Notes: generated by a model not told the origin, from the sequence alone. A stretch of DNA of 64,000 bases from Gyrodactylus bullatarudis (GCA_012064415.1 SSNU01000163.1:186001-250000); one strand, 5' to 3'. Numbered from the stretch's first letter, positions 29,860 through 43,149 are shown. Program-made: numbers and translations.

Positions 29860-30480
29860 GAGTAAAGACAGTACAGACGCTTGAGCGAAGGAGAAATTCT
29901 TCATAAATCACTTTAAACCAAACCTGTGTGTTCAAAAGAATTATTCCTATGTCCTTCGACTACCTTGGCCTATGTAAGCTTTTTCACTTTTCTGTCTAGA
30001 GTTTTGGTGTTTTTCCGAAAAAATTTATTCTAATTGTTTTTAGACATTAAACCTACTAGCTAATCCACTTACACTTGCTTATCCAAACTCTAACATCTAG
30101 GTGTGAGAAGACAATCTCCATCAAATTAGTTTCACAAGGATATAGGAATAACCAGTGACCACACTTAGCTAGTAGGTTTAATGTCTAAAAAAATTTATTC
30201 TAATTTTCTTCAACTTTTACTATTTCTTTAAAAATTTGTAAATTATCATTTTTATTCATCTTTTAACTTTTATCTTCATCAAAGAGACACTACTGATGAA
30301 CCTTTGAGAAATGTACATTTGGTATTAATATATCGTTTTTTCAACTTTTCCAATTATGATTTTATGTGGATTTTCCGAGGTATTTGAAAATTTACGAGAA
30401 TATTTCTATGGTAATATTTTAGCTGGTAAAAGCCAAAATTCTAAAACTCATATGCACTCAATTTTTGTTCCAATCTCTGA
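29860..30480 (+). repeat. R1 dispersed repeat, copy 2, with hammerhead-like motif at 30288-30323
   Basis: Shares the hairpin-bearing segment (gagaaattcttcataaatca) with 2006-2297 and 37677-37720. The ribozyme-like part has CTGATGA at 30293-30299, GAAA at 30308-30311, palindromic stem III ATGTACAT, triplet ATT, and a 4-bp stem I (ACTA/TGGT with one G-U). A family B MITE (30040-30192) is inserted inside. Confidence 0.55.
30040..30192. mobile_element. Foldback MITE family B, short copy with 15-bp duplication
   Basis: Ends are ttagacattaaacctactag and its complement. The host sequence aaatttattctaatt occurs on both sides (ending about 30035 and starting about 30191), an unusually long direct repeat for a DNA-transposon MITE. 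Confidence 0.65.
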
Positions 30481-30688
30481 GTTTAGACTTACAAATATCA
30501 TAAAATTTTGACCAAAAACTTGATCCTCTTTTATTTCATCATCTTTTAAAATTCAACATTGCGATAAAAATCAAATAGCGCGTAAGGAGATCATTTTCTG
30601 TCCGAAATACTAATTTTGAATCAATTCATTAAAACATACTTAAAACGCTAAAAATAATACGAGAAAGTGGATTATTTTTATAATTTAA

Positions 30689-32774
30689 CCCTCGTACGAA
30701 AAGTGGGGATGTACACAGCCCCAGTGACATTCAGTATTATGTTTTTTTAGACCACGAACTAGTATGAATTCATTATGCCTTAGTTATTCCTATATTGTTT
30801 ATTTTTCTATTCAAAACTATGAAAAATTATTTAGATATGTTTAGGAATAGGCCTCCAAAAAAAACTAACGTAGATGACAACTGGGGGTGTATAGACCCCC
30901 ACCGATTTCTGCTGATTCACAAGCATTGTTACGTATAAATCTTAGATAAATCTTCATTATTTTCTAATTTCACCATGAGCGCAGACGACCAATTTGATGC
31001 TCTCTCAAGAAGGCTACTTGCTGAAATTTATAGTGACTTTGATCTATCTGATCTCTCAGAAGATGAGCAAGATGAAATCCTCTCAGACTTCAGAGGAAAT
31101 CAACACTCATACGAGCGTATTTTCAATTGTCTCCAAATGTGGTTCTTATTTTTACAAGAAGAACAGAGCTCAAAAAACAAAAACTACACTGCGAATCAGT
31201 GAAAAATGATCTAAAATTAGTTTTTTAGTTTTATATGGCTGAGAATTCTAATATTGACCTAAGTTTTAATAAATTTTATTATAACACTGCGGAACATCTT
31301 CAAAGCTACTCCAGGTCCAAAAGCTTTCACTTACATGCTCGAAGATATACTAAGGTATTCCAATGCGTTTATGGAATTGAAAAAAAGACCTATTGTATTG
31401 GAAGAAATCATCACTTGGATTGGTATTTCTTTGATATTTGGAGTCATGAAACAGCAAAAACATGAGTTTGAGTGAATTATGGTCCGATGAATATTATAAT
31501 CTTGAATTGAACAAGTTCATGTCTTTTTCAAGGTTCAAAATCATCAAACAGTTTCTCAGATTTGACAACAAAGTAGAGAGAAGCTCCAATACAGAACCTG
31601 GTCGAGATAAATTAGCTCCATTCAGGATAATTTTCTGTAAATTTATTCAAAATTGTCAAAAACTTTAGGAGCCCACAGATCAAATTACTATCGATGAGCA
31701 ACTAGTTGGATTCCGTGGTCGGTGCCCATTCAAGGTATATATTCCGTCTAAGCAGGGTAAATATGGAATCAAGATTTGGACTGCATGCGACTCTCGTAAC
31801 TCTTATTTACTCAATGCTAATATATATATCGGTGAAGAAATCAAAGCAGAAACTAACCAAGGCCTGCGAGTAGTAAAACAACTATCTGAGCCGTTTTAGT
31901 TGAAAAGGAAGGACGATTATTTGTGACAATTTCTTTAAGTCTATTCAGCTTTCTAACTATTTGAAAGATAAGAAAACATCCCTCGTTGGCACTTGTAGAA
32001 TTTCAAGAAAATTCCTTCCGCAAGATTTTTGTGACAAAAAGATAGAGCCAGAAACAATTCACCTCTATACTGATCATAATGTTCTTCTAAGATACGGACA
32101 TAAGAAGAACCGCCCTGTGGTTTTGCTATCCAATTTACATTAAGACGTTGACGACAGTGGAAAGAAACCTGAAATTATAAAATATTACAATTCGACTAAG
32201 AGTGGTGTTGACTGCTTGGATCAGCTAGTGAGTAATTACAGCTGTAAAAGATAAACCAAAAGATGGCTGATGGCATTATTTTGGAATATGATTGACATTG
32301 CTGCTCATAACTCATATGTACTTTATTGTATGAAGAATCCTGGTTTCTTAGAATCTAACGGGAAAATATGTCGCAGAATCTTTCTCAAAGAATTGTCCCA
32401 TAGTTTGATGAAGGAGAGAATCAGGAAACGCGAAGCCTCCAATTTACTGGATCAATCTGCATACTCAGAGCCACCGTCGAAGATGCCTAGACTCATAATG
32501 GGCAAGAAGAGATGTTCCATATGCCCAAGAAACAATGATAAAACTGGGTACAAAATATGCTCAAAATGCAATTGCTATCCTTGTAAAAATCATTATGCCA
32601 TTGTTTGTGAGACATGCTATAAATGATAATACTTATGTAATAATAGTTCTTCATATTAATTATGAAAATAAATTAAATTTGATTATTTTTCGGTCTTAAA
32701 TCTTTATAAAACTATAATCTTCAATATTTTATAATTTTTCGTAATTGAAAAAAATATAATTTGTCATTCGAGAG
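30689..32774 (+). mobile_element. piggyBac-family transposon, decayed
   Basis: Bounded by TTAA on both sides (30685-30688 and 32775-32778), the piggyBac target. The outermost bases are imperfect inverted repeats (CCCTCGTACGA at left; right end complement CTCTCGAATGA). It encloses a transposase pseudogene in the same orientation. Subterminal G- and C-rich repeats occur near 30703 and 30885. Confidence 0.85.
30975..32626 (+). pseudogene. piggyBac transposase, broken by stops and frameshifts
   Basis: An acidic N-terminus (LSDLSEDEQDEILSDF) starts at ATG 30975. Later blocks in changing frames read NIFKATPGPKAF, LEEIITWIGISLIFGVMK, LWSDEYYNLELNKFMSFSRF, then the DDE_Tnp_1_7 core: TIDEQLVGFRGR (first Asp), IICDNFFKS (second Asp), SGVDCLDQLV (third Asp). 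It ends with a Cys-rich C-terminal domain (KRCSICPRNNDKTGYKICSK ... CETCYK, 32510-32623) typical of piggyBac. All three catalytic acids remain but at least four stops or shifts interrupt the frame. About 50 bp at 31233-31283 match Penelope-end sequence elsewhere in the window and seem foreign to the gene. Confidence 0.85.
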
Positions 32775-32778
32775 TTAA

Positions 32779-35700
32779 AAGAACTGATGAAGCGAATGAT
32801 GCTATATTCAAGTCTCAAATCAGCAAAATTTGATACAGCAATAGTTACATTTCAAAACTTTTCAAACAATAAAAAATTAAAAGAGTGTGAAATTTGATCT
32901 TTTTCGAAGACTGCCTGACTATAATTCAAGATTAGAAATTATATGAAATTCTCTGATGTTTATTTTTATGCAAAAAAGGTTCATCTCCAATTACACTGTA
33001 AAACATGTCAGCGTAGACTTTGATAGATTTATTATTATTATTCGGCTTGCCTTGTTTATTTATAACTGTAAAAATAAGAGAGGAATTTTTGATCTATTTT
33101 GTGGAAATCTAGATGTACCTGCCATTAAAAGTTTAGATTATTTATTTCCCCTTCTTAACCTGTCTATGATATCAGAAATCATTGATTGAAATAGGATGAA
33201 AAATAACAGAAAAATCAAGGCATGTTTTCTTTTAAAATTGCGCCTTCTTTATAAAAAATGGTCCTCAAGAAGAGAGTCTTACACTGATAGGAAGGGTCAA
33301 GAATGGGCTTGGAGTGATCATTGAGCAAAGTAAGGAATTTCAACCAATCCCATTAAAAGACTAAACAATCCCATTTAGATTATTTGATATAATTATTATA
33401 ATAATTAATATAATAATTATTATATTTATCAATCATTTTTAGTTTTTATCTATTTTCAATCACAAGTTCATACCAACATTTCTGATGCATTAATTTCTAT
33501 TGTAGCAAGTCTCTATTTTTAAAATAATTTCTACTTTGTAATTAGTGAGCTGCCTGAGATAAGCAATTCCGCGTTACCCATAAGTAAACAAAGATTGATT
33601 GTAGTTCTTGAACTTTCCTCGATTATTCCGAAAAGGATCTCCCTACCCCGATTGAGGTGAGATCAAAAGTCATGATTCAATAAGCCAGCTGTATTTTAAT
33701 AATTAAATTTTTATTATGAAAATCACAAAAACCAGAGAATCTTGGGATTGAAAGATGGAACAATCTTATCTAATCTCATGAAGTATGAACTTGTTCATAA
33801 ATGTGGCAATGGGATTGTAAGAAAGGAGTAGTCGTCACAAATTTTATCGAAAACCTTTCGAAGGACCTATATCATATTGAATACTATAGACTAGGATAAA
33901 TTTATTTTTCTCCCGACATCTCACGAGACTACTTAATAAGCAGTACTTATTATTCTCATAGAATTCAGTACCCTGATAATTTTGCATATCATTCTACGTT
34001 ATAGTAATGACCCTCCATTGTTACATCACAGAAAAACGAATGATGAGATCACTATTTTTACGTAAACAATTTGGAAACTCATTTAATGTCTAGATATTCA
34101 AGTTTTAAATGTTTACCTACTACGTAGTGAAAATTCATTGAAAGTAGAGCGGTGATATGAAAAATTCAGGATTTTGAATCATTAATGACATAATGGAGAA
34201 GTATTTTCGAGGATGCTAAGAGTTCATAGATCTATCAGAAAATGAGTTAATAAATTTCACCTTATCGAATACTATAACCGATTAAGCAGCATATTAAAAG
34301 TGTAACAAATTTAGGTTACGAAAATCTCAAATGATTAAAATGAAAGGTATAGGATACTCAAACTCAATACGCCTTTATTTTGTCCAAAGATAGTGATTGT
34401 TTATTTGCTTATTAAACTAAACTTTTATTGTGGTAAGGATTCCTAACCCAAGTCTTATCGAGAGAAATAAATTCATGTTTCAGGAGTGTATGATAGCGTT
34501 AGGAAGGAAAGAACATTGAATGGATCTACTGCGAATAAGCACCTTTATCAAATCCTCCTCCAAGGATTGTGAATGCCAAAAATATAACTGATTGTAGGAT
34601 AAAAAAAGTTTAAAGGAGGAGAATAAACAAATTAAGTTAATATTAGTATTATTAGGTATTATTATTTTTATCTTTTTACTAAACTATCTTATTCTATTAT
34701 ACTGTAGTCAAGGATGCAAATGATGATTTTTAATAAGGCCAAAGGTTATTATCATAAGATAACAATGTTTTTTGCCTATTCTGGATTGTGTGTAATAATT
34801 TTTCAAACGATACCAAACACATTATTATTAGATCATGATGAGTCATGTTTAAACGCAAGTCAAGTTTTTTTAAAAGAAAATGATAGAAACACTCACTAAG
34901 TAAGACTCTGATGGGTAGTATCCATAATTTGACTTTTTCCAAGTGGGAATATGCAAACTGCTAAGGGGTGTAAACAAATGATAAAATGTTGAATCAAAAA
35001 GTACGACTACTTTAACTTTTCATTCATGGCTTTTCATCCAATCAAGGACGAACATTCAATTGACCAATCATCTTCGATTAAATCATTGGTATTCTTAGTT
35101 GATTGACTTTAGAGAGGTTGATCAAATATAAATAGAAATATTATTCTAGGAATAATTATGATTTATCTAATAGTGCTTTTGCATCATGTTCTTTTACTTC
35201 CTGGGATCTATACCTTTTTGTTTATACAGTCTTTTGTACTTTATTTTATTTATTTTTTCTGCAAATTTTTTCTCTGAGGGATTAAAAATGAGAAGACTTC
35301 TTGTGATGCAGATTAAGATTCTTTTTGTGGTTGAATTTAGTACAAATTTTTATTCTGATTAGTTTTAAAAGAGAAACCTCTAACCGCGAAACCTAAAGAC
35401 TCCATACTTTAATAGTGATTGAGGCTGGAATATCCTAATTTCTCAGAGAATACTCTAGAATCTCGAATGTCCATGTTGAAGGCTTCTGTATAACTTGGTA
35501 TAGTTTAACATCTGGGCATAAAATTTGAATGAAAAAGTTTTCTGCAATAGGAAAGCTGAAAATTTTCCAGTTATGATCTAAAAATACAGCTCCCGTTGGT
35601 ACCTGTCAGAGATCTAGCACAGTTCTGCTTAATATTAATACATCAATGTTCAAACTTATGAGATTTCGTGCCAAAAAAAGCAAGCCAATTCTACCACAGG

Positions 35701-36481
35701 AGCTCTCAACAGTTAAAAACTGCCAAGAGAAAAAGGGCCAGAGAATTTTAACAGGCTTCGTGAAGAAAATAGGAAATATAAGATGAAAGACAAGCAATTA
35801 GATCAATTCAAATTAGGCTATTTTATATTTGGCACGATTTTCCATCCATCTTCTAACTCTCAGCTAAATATATTTATGATTTGAAGACGTGAGAGGTCTT
35901 AGGATGACCTAGGTAACCCGATTATCACAATTGAATATTTGGAAGAACTGTCAATTCGAACAGATCTTTGTTTTCCTTCTCCAATGAAGACCCTAAAAAC
36001 TAACAGTTGATCCCTCTCTCAAATTTTGAAATCATTAAAAATTCTCCAGTCCGAAGAGTCTAATGAAAAGGGCCAACCGATAGTTCTAACCCTCCAAGTG
36101 GAAGCTCAGTGTACACTTTGGTGGTCTTTGAGGGGAGTTTCCTCATTGATTGTAACAAATTATTCTTAACAGTTTCTGCATATCTGAGCTTGAGCTTCGA
36201 GTTGGTGAAGTTCCGGACCCAATCTAAGAAAGACCAATGGTAACTCTCTTGTTCCCATTAATAATTTATATTTTCCATAGATGAATTGCTTATTTATCAA
36301 TGGTATAAATTATTTTTATAACATGACTATTTACAAGTATATTCTTTATATAATATTTCAAATTGACCGATTATGGAAAAAGATTCTCTAGCTACAAAGA
36401 ACCGAATAGATTGGGTTTTGTGCTCATCAAAAATTAGTCTTTAGATTATTTTTCTTTATTTGGATTATAAAAAAATAAATG
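32779..36481. other. Gene-poor stretch with coding-like scraps
   Basis: No gene can be supported. Short frames at 32956-33189 (+) and 34714-34899 (+) have no recognisable motif. At about 35600-36250 two scraps look protein-like: plus-strand NTSMFKLMRFRAKKSKPILP and minus-strand WSFLDWVRNFTNSKLKLRYA (58 codons to a stop). They may be an unidentified transposon relic. Palindromic (TAATTAT)n lies near 33395. Confidence 0.35.
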
Positions 36482-37038
36482 CTATGATGAGGATGAAACT
36501 TCATTCTCTACCAAATGTCTTGTTGAGCCTTCTGAATCGGAGAGTTCTCTCCCTATTCTTGTCTTATTTAAATGTTTTGGACATTTAAAGTTTTTATTAC
36601 GAATGTTCATCTTCATTTGGACTAAACTGTTGACTGTATTGATATCTTGAGCAGGATAGAGGTCAGCCTCATGAAACTGATCTTTTTCTTCGTCAACCTC
36701 ATCGTTGTAATCATCATCGCTAATCGAATGCAAATCTTCAAGGTAATAATTATCAGAGAGTTGTTCAGATTCACTTCTTCTAATCGGTCGCTTATTCTTG
36801 ATGATCAGGCCCTGGTCAATGTAGCCATTCTTGTCCATAAGTTGAAATCGTTTGCAGTAGAATATTAGTAAGACAAGACTCAAACCGGCTACAAGACAAA
36901 AGAATATTCCAACCACTATGAATATTCCTGTTAGAGGTCTATCAAGGCCGCCACGATCATTTTCTGGAGCAGAGTCATATAGCAAAGCTGCTTTGGTGAC
37001 TCCCTTACCTATCTTCTTTTCTGTAATCATCTTTATGC
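36482..37038 (-). CDS. Last exon of a single-pass membrane protein (partial gene)
   Basis: The exon begins at a TTTACTAG acceptor (phase needing two bases) and runs 185 codons to a stop at 36482. It has a short juxtamembrane stretch (YDSAPENDRGGLDRPLTG), one strong transmembrane helix (about IFIVVGIFFCLVAGLSLVLL) followed by a basic stop-transfer (YCKRF), and a roughly 130-residue hydrophilic, acidic and Ser-rich cytoplasmic tail (SISDDDYNDEVDEEKDQFHE ... ENEVSSSS). This is the layout of the C-terminus of a type I receptor or adhesion molecule. I do not recognise the family. Upstream exons were not found between 37 and 42 kb, so the preceding intron is long or the exons are small. Confidence 0.6.
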
Positions 37039-37676
37039 CTAGTAAATTAAACAAAATTATAATTAGATAACTACTTAAAAGTAATAATGATCACACAATA
37101 AGTTATTATTAATAACTTTATAAATCACATAACTACTTGAAAGTAATCATAAATTTTGAAATGATATTTTTTAATATAGAGATTCTCTATTGGAGAATGG
37201 CTGGTAGGGAGACACTGTTTTGAGACTACTCTTTCATTCTCTCTCGTTTTTTCTCTTTGGTTTGATTCCCAAGTGTAACGTTAAGAAAAAATTGCTACAG
37301 AGCTACCAACTACTTCAACCAGCAATTGGAAAGATAAAAGGATAGAGTGAAAACACTAAGCTTGAACAAGACTTTCAAGTCTCATAGATTAAATTGTAAA
37401 AAAACTAATGAATTTATTTCTTCCACATACATACTACGCCCCCCCCCCACATTCCCTCTTTTATTCGTACTACTCCTCTGTATCTGTAAAACTTTGGAAA
37501 ACTAACCATTATAAGAGGAGAATAGAGAAAAAGTTGAACTAAGATCAATCGACTTTGTCAATTTTCCCTTCGCTATCAAATAAAGATCATAAAGTCAGGA
37601 ATTTTTATGAGAGCATTCTATCTTGAAGATCACAAAAATTGATTTAGATTGGGATCAGACCTGATCATTAATCTAG

Positions 37677-37890
37677 GGTGAAGGAGAAATTCTTCATCAA
37701 TCACTTTAGACCAAATCTGTATTTACTTTATTTGAATTTTAAACTTTTTTGTCACTACTGATCAACCATAAAGAAATGTACATTTGGTGGATAAAAAACT
37801 TTTTCTTCTATTACTAAAAATATCATTTTCAGACGTTTTTGATAAATTACGTGAATCATATCATCGCAATAATCTAGACTGTTACCTAAT
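37677..37890 (+). repeat. R1 dispersed repeat, copy 3, with mutated hammerhead-like motif at 37753-37790
   Basis: Carries the same hairpin segment (gagaaattcttcatcaatca) and, 60 bp on, CTGATCA (one core base changed, G8 to C) with GAAA at 37773-37776, stem III ATGTACAT and a 5-bp stem I (CACTA/TGGTG). Downstream sequence (cagacgtttttgataaatta...) resembles that after copy 2. Confidence 0.5.
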
Positions 37891-37899
37891 TATGATTTT

Positions 37900-40800
37900 T
37901 TGAAAATTTCGAGTTGGCGCGTTTTTTTTCAATATTTTTGAAAGATGATTTCAATGTGTGTGAGAGATCAGACGTAAGTTTTCGGGATAATCAATAGACA
38001 AGGAAAACAAAAATGATCTCCATTAACGTGCGAAAGTCTACTCCCTATTTTAGAGCCTTTTTACTCCTAGAAAATTCATAAATTTAGGTGATCCAAGATC
38101 AGTTCAGATCAGCGGTTCTTCTTCAAAAATTGAATACAATGCCAATTGGCTTAGCTGGTGATCCTAAAAAATAACGTCTGATTTCTCTCACACCATGAAA
38201 TCAAAATATTTTAAAAATTGGAGAATTTTATAATGTCTCCAATAAATAATTGCTGTAAGTCCATAATTAGCCAGAAACCAGGGAGTCAAACTCACCTGAG
38301 CTTTCGAAAATACTTTCAAAATTCAGTATAAGCAGAGGATGATTAAATGTCGATCAAAATAACTAACAAGAAATTTATTATCAAATGATATAAAAAACAC
38401 AAGGGTATTAGTTGAAACAGACGTCAGGCAGATTTTTCTTTTTCATCTCTTAAAGATTGCCTGCAGAATTTTTCAAAGAGAGACAGGGATAACCAATGTG
38501 TTGTTGGGCAATACATACGCTTGTTTGTATTTAGGTGGAGGAGATTAATTCAAGAACACTCTTGAGATAAAACAAATAAACCACTTACTTGGTTATCATT
38601 AGATATCTATCAATCATCAAAATTTCAAGTAGCAAAGTAGTGTTTACATTTCAAGATCATTCTTCATTCATCGTCTCAATTTACGATAGTAAAAACTAAT
38701 GAGAACAAAATAACCCTGCTGGAATCTAAAGTATGAATTCATTTACGTCAAGATAAATTCGAAGATGATGTCCAGAGTTGCGTGTTACCAAAACAATAGA
38801 TTCTACACTGAATAGAAGGAGTGGACTTGAGATAAAAATTCTTGATAGTACAAAATGTGCCGAATTGGTTCATGATTCTAAGTGAGTAGAATAAAAAGTA
38901 AAATGCAAATGGAATGGTTAATTGATTTTGTCATCCTTTGATCTTTACGAAAAGTATAGTAAAAACTGTGATCAATACTGTACTCTGTACGCATTGCAGC
39001 ATTCACAGTTTTATTTTCTCTCATTGTATCAACTCTGTAAGTTGGACAAACGAAATTTTCCACAAATACTAGAACCACCTGCCGATATCATAAATTTAAT
39101 TTTCAAATATGTATTAACTGATCAGAATTTTATTGACGGAAAATAAGAGAAATCTCGAATCAACAAACAGTTTTATTCAGATTTAAGTCAGTTCTGCAAC
39201 TATATCAGAAGATGAAACGAGAATATTAAAAGACATTTTGGAATGATATAAAAGAAGATTAATTTTATCATATCGAGAGGTGATTTTAGCCATAGAAACA
39301 GATTGAAACATGAATTTCCTATGCCATTATGAGTCTTTTCACTCTGATCAATGTTTTTGAATTTTTTCATTTCTCTTTTCCCGTAACAAGAGGAAATCTG
39401 GATTTGAAAAAGCATCCCACTTTATAGAAGAGGCGTAAAACTAAAAACAACATCAGGTGTAAGGAAATATATCCATCTTTTTACTTTATTTTTTGCTAAA
39501 TCCTTAATTCTAATTCAACATCTACACTGTAATAATTGTTCTGTATAACTAAGAAAATTATAAAAAATTCCTAGAAACCCAGTTGTGAATTTTATTTCCC
39601 AAGAAGCATGGAAACAATATTCTCCCCCTCACCCCTCACACACTAAAATGTTACCTGATTCTGGTAAAACACTCTTTTTAATTATTTTTTTTACAAACCT
39701 CACTGTATTACTTTTACAGGAACCTCTGAAAATCCAACGATATCATCCTTCTTTTTAATACAGGATTGCTTTTAAAAATTGTTTTACCATACGAAAGTTG
39801 AGTAGTAATAAAAATTGTAAACCTTTGTTTAGAAATCTCTACATTAAGCCTTTGAGAAGTCTACAGAGGTGAGGTGGCCAGAAATGAAATGTAGATTGTA
39901 TTACTGATAGAATGAGCTCTCAAATCATTTCAGATTTGTTTCTTCTTCAAAAACTAGAGAGATTAATCCTCTTCAATAAATATATAAAATATACGTATGT
40001 AGTTATTATTCTACTTCATTTTTCAAGAATAAACTTTATTACACTAAGGGAATATGCTAGAAGAAAAAAGTAGGTACCTAAAATACACGAGAAAGAGATT
40101 TATCCATAATCCATGCTCTTCAAATCTTCTAGATTGAGAGACGTAGCATTCACAAGACAAATAAAGTTGGCGTGATTTCATTCCTGTGTACACACAATGT
40201 AGTGTGTACAGATTAACTCACATGTACTCAAGACACATGGTCAAGTATTGGGTTACATTGGGAAAAAATTGAAATCTAATCTAAGGGATAAGTGATATCA
40301 TAATTCGGGATAATTCTTTTTCCTTGTTGAGAGAATATCATAAACTCTATTGGCTTCAAGCTCGTAGGAATTAAAATTAGACCGATAAGAGCAATTAGAA
40401 TATATTAGCCCTAAATCCATTAGTCTACAATGTAGACTCTACATTAACCCTTTCGTCGGAAGTTCTCAGTTATTACACACGTCGCAAGAATATCACATAA
40501 TCTATTTTATAATTAACGATGAAGAAATCTTAAAAATATCAAAAAGTCTCAAGGAGATATATAAACTTGGATAAAATAACCAAGATTAGTAAAATTTGGT
40601 TTTCATCTACTTACTAGTAGATGGGAAATTCAATAGAAAATCGACTTTCTCAGATGTGATCAAAAGAATACTTATTGAATATAATTGCCATTAGAATCTT
40701 ATATAGAATCGTTTTGAGTATTTTTCTCGAATGGATTCCTCTCGAAGAAACATTAGAAGGAATGTATTGACATTATAGGGTGTTATTTTTTTAGAGGGGA

Positions 40801-41980
40801 ACTCAAAAAAAAATTACGCAGATACATAAAGAGATTTATTTATTACCTTTCACTTTTATTACGTCCATTGGCCTACAGAAAGTGGATATTATTTATGAGA
40901 ATCCATTTGTATATCATTGAGGAGTAAGAAATCTTTTGGTCATTGAGAATGACACAATGAGACTGCCAACTTTTCAGTTGTAAATAGTTCTCAATACATT
41001 TTTGAGTAATGATAATGTGGGCTATTCATAATACGTAAGTAAAGCCTACGTCATAATTCATTGGAAAGAACCAATGAATTTAGATAAAACAGACTAAAAA
41101 CTCACTGGAATAATATCAAAATTTGCTCTTTGGGTAGATCAAGTATCGCTCTCCTCGTTAGATTTGATTCATCGCCTCATTTGACAACTAGAGAAATGTC
41201 CTCTCCTATAATACAGTGAAATAAATTTTGATTAATTCTAATGAATTCAAGTTCTTTTATAAAAAATTTTTTCATCCAATCAAATTTGATCTACTTCAAG
41301 ATTGGCTTCCCAGTCTCTTTCACCCACAGCACAAAACTACTCGACTCAATGCTATGCTACTAAATCAAAGGCGTAGATAGTTTCGAGATTGTTTTGAGTT
41401 CAAGACAAAATTTTTATTAATCATTGGAATCAATTACACGAGTGGTTGGGGGGGGACGGGCTGTGGTAATTTTTTGCGATAAACTGATTATTGTGTAAAA
41501 TGTTTCGCAGATTCCGAATCTGCTTCTAAAACCGAAATAGCACAATTTTCATAATTGGGACTTGGATAAACCAATTTTTCGACTTAACATCCTGAGACAT
41601 TTCAGAGTCAAATTTGATATCATTTGAAAGAGCGTAAAATTCTCTATAAGATGCTTACAAGTTCAAACGTGCTTTTGAAATGGATCATCCTTAAAATTGG
41701 TCTTAAAGTTGAAAAAAAGATGAAAAATTAGCGAAAAATGTCTTGCACTTTTTTTGTTTTTACTCTTCAACAGGCTATCTTATTTTGAGAAAATCTCAAA
41801 TTTTAAATAACTTTTTAAAATTATTTTAGTAGAACAAGACAGATCAATGGGTGTGAATTATTATTTTTTGGCTTTCTTACTCACTCAGCTATAGTTTGTC
41901 AGATATCTGAGCCATGGTTCAAGTAAAGTGACAAATGATTCTGGTCGATTATTTCTGAGTATCAAGGGTTAAATTCTTGA
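37900..41980. other. Gene-free stretch
   Basis: No supported coding exon on either strand. A plus-strand frame at 38922-39146 and minus frames near 39000-39400 have no motif or splice support. A G run (about 41447-41454) and a C run upstream (about 37440-37449) stand out in otherwise AT-rich DNA. Confidence 0.4.
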
Positions 41981-42028
41981 ATCTCTATATAGAGATAATA
42001 TATATATTATCGACTTGAAGGAAAATTT

Positions 42029-43146
42029 ATGAATGAAAAAACAGAAGATAATTGCGCTGTTAAGGGGATGGGAAATAATTACTCAATTCTCAGGTAAAAA
42101 AATTGTATACAAATCTTATTAACTAAATGAGCAGACGGAATAGGATATCACGTAAAAAGAAGCACTTGAGCAAACGAAATCGTCGTAAAAGGCACAAGAA
42201 GAATATGAAGAATCCTGAAGTATTGAAAATCATCAAGGAACTCAAGGAGTTTTATCGAATGTACTCAGATAAAAATGTCTACTTCCCCACACCCCTATCC
42301 TGTAAAGATGTCTTGGGTGTATGTGAACGTGTGGCGCCAATTTTCCACGAGGAGACCAATCTCATCAAGATCAAAGGGTCCTTCTACATTTGTGGAGATA
42401 TTCATGGCCAATTTTTCGATTTGATGAAAATCTTTGAATGTCTCGGTTCCCCGAAAAACAGTGGCTACTTTTTCTTGGGAGATTACGTTGATCGTGGCAT
42501 ATTCGGCATTGAAGTGCTCGTAATGCTGTTTTCTTACAAAATTTTGTACCCAAATAAGATCTTTATCCTCCGAGGTAACCATGAGACTGGCACGATTTGT
42601 TCGGTACACGGTTTCCGGGATGAATTGCGTCACAAATATCCAGTAAATTTCACTGGCATCTTCAAGGTGATCACTATGATCTTTGATTTACTTCCAATGG
42701 CTGGGATCATCAATGATACGATATTCTGTGTACACGGGGGTATACCTAGACCCCCGTGTGATTTGATCAATGATTTACAAGCCTATCCAAAGCCAATAAG
42801 TGAAGATAAATACATGACTGGGCCGAATATAATCTTGGATATTCTGTGGTCTGATCCGAATCCCACTGTAGTAGAATGGAGTGCTAACATTAACAGGAAT
42901 TCCGGTATTTATTTTAGTGAGAGTCTCTTGGACAAGTTTCTCGAGGCAAACAATCTAAAGTTTCTCTGTCGTGCCCATGAGACAACTGATGGAATTCAGT
43001 TCAAGTTCAACAATAAAATGGTAACAGTATTCTCAGCTCCCAAGTATTGTCAAAAATACAATAACCCTGGAGGAATATTGGTTTGCGATAAATTTTGTAA
43101 AATTTCCTATATTTTATTCAACAGATTAAATTACACTTTAATTTAA
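42029..43146 (+). CDS. PP1-like serine/threonine protein phosphatase (PPP family)
   Basis: The ORF from ATG 42127 gives 339 aa. A better model adds a first exon 42029-42093 (MNEKTEDNCAVKGMGN...) joined by a 38-nt GT-AG intron (42094-42131), also in frame. A strongly basic N-terminal extension (RRNRISRKKKHLSKRNRRKR) precedes a complete PPP catalytic domain: GDIHGQFFDL, GDYVDRG, RGNHETGTI, CVHGGI, RAHETTDGIQF, SAPKYC. These are the metal-binding and catalytic motifs of PP1, with local differences (RGNHETGTI for RGNHEC, RAHETT for RAHQVV, SAPKYC for SAPNYC). The C-terminus lacks the PP1 tail. It is divergent, nearly intronless and isolated in repeat-rich DNA, so it may descend from a retroposed PP1 copy. 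The frame is intact and it looks functional. Confidence 0.88.
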
Positions 43147-43149
43147 TAT

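Noticed and set aside
37195..37280. Second B-box-like string (GGTTTGATTCCC)
   Set aside because: No matching acceptor or anticodon stems; T-rich filler.
42295..42633. Minus-strand ORF opposite the phosphatase
   Set aside because: Shadow of the PP1-like coding sequence; no motif of its own.
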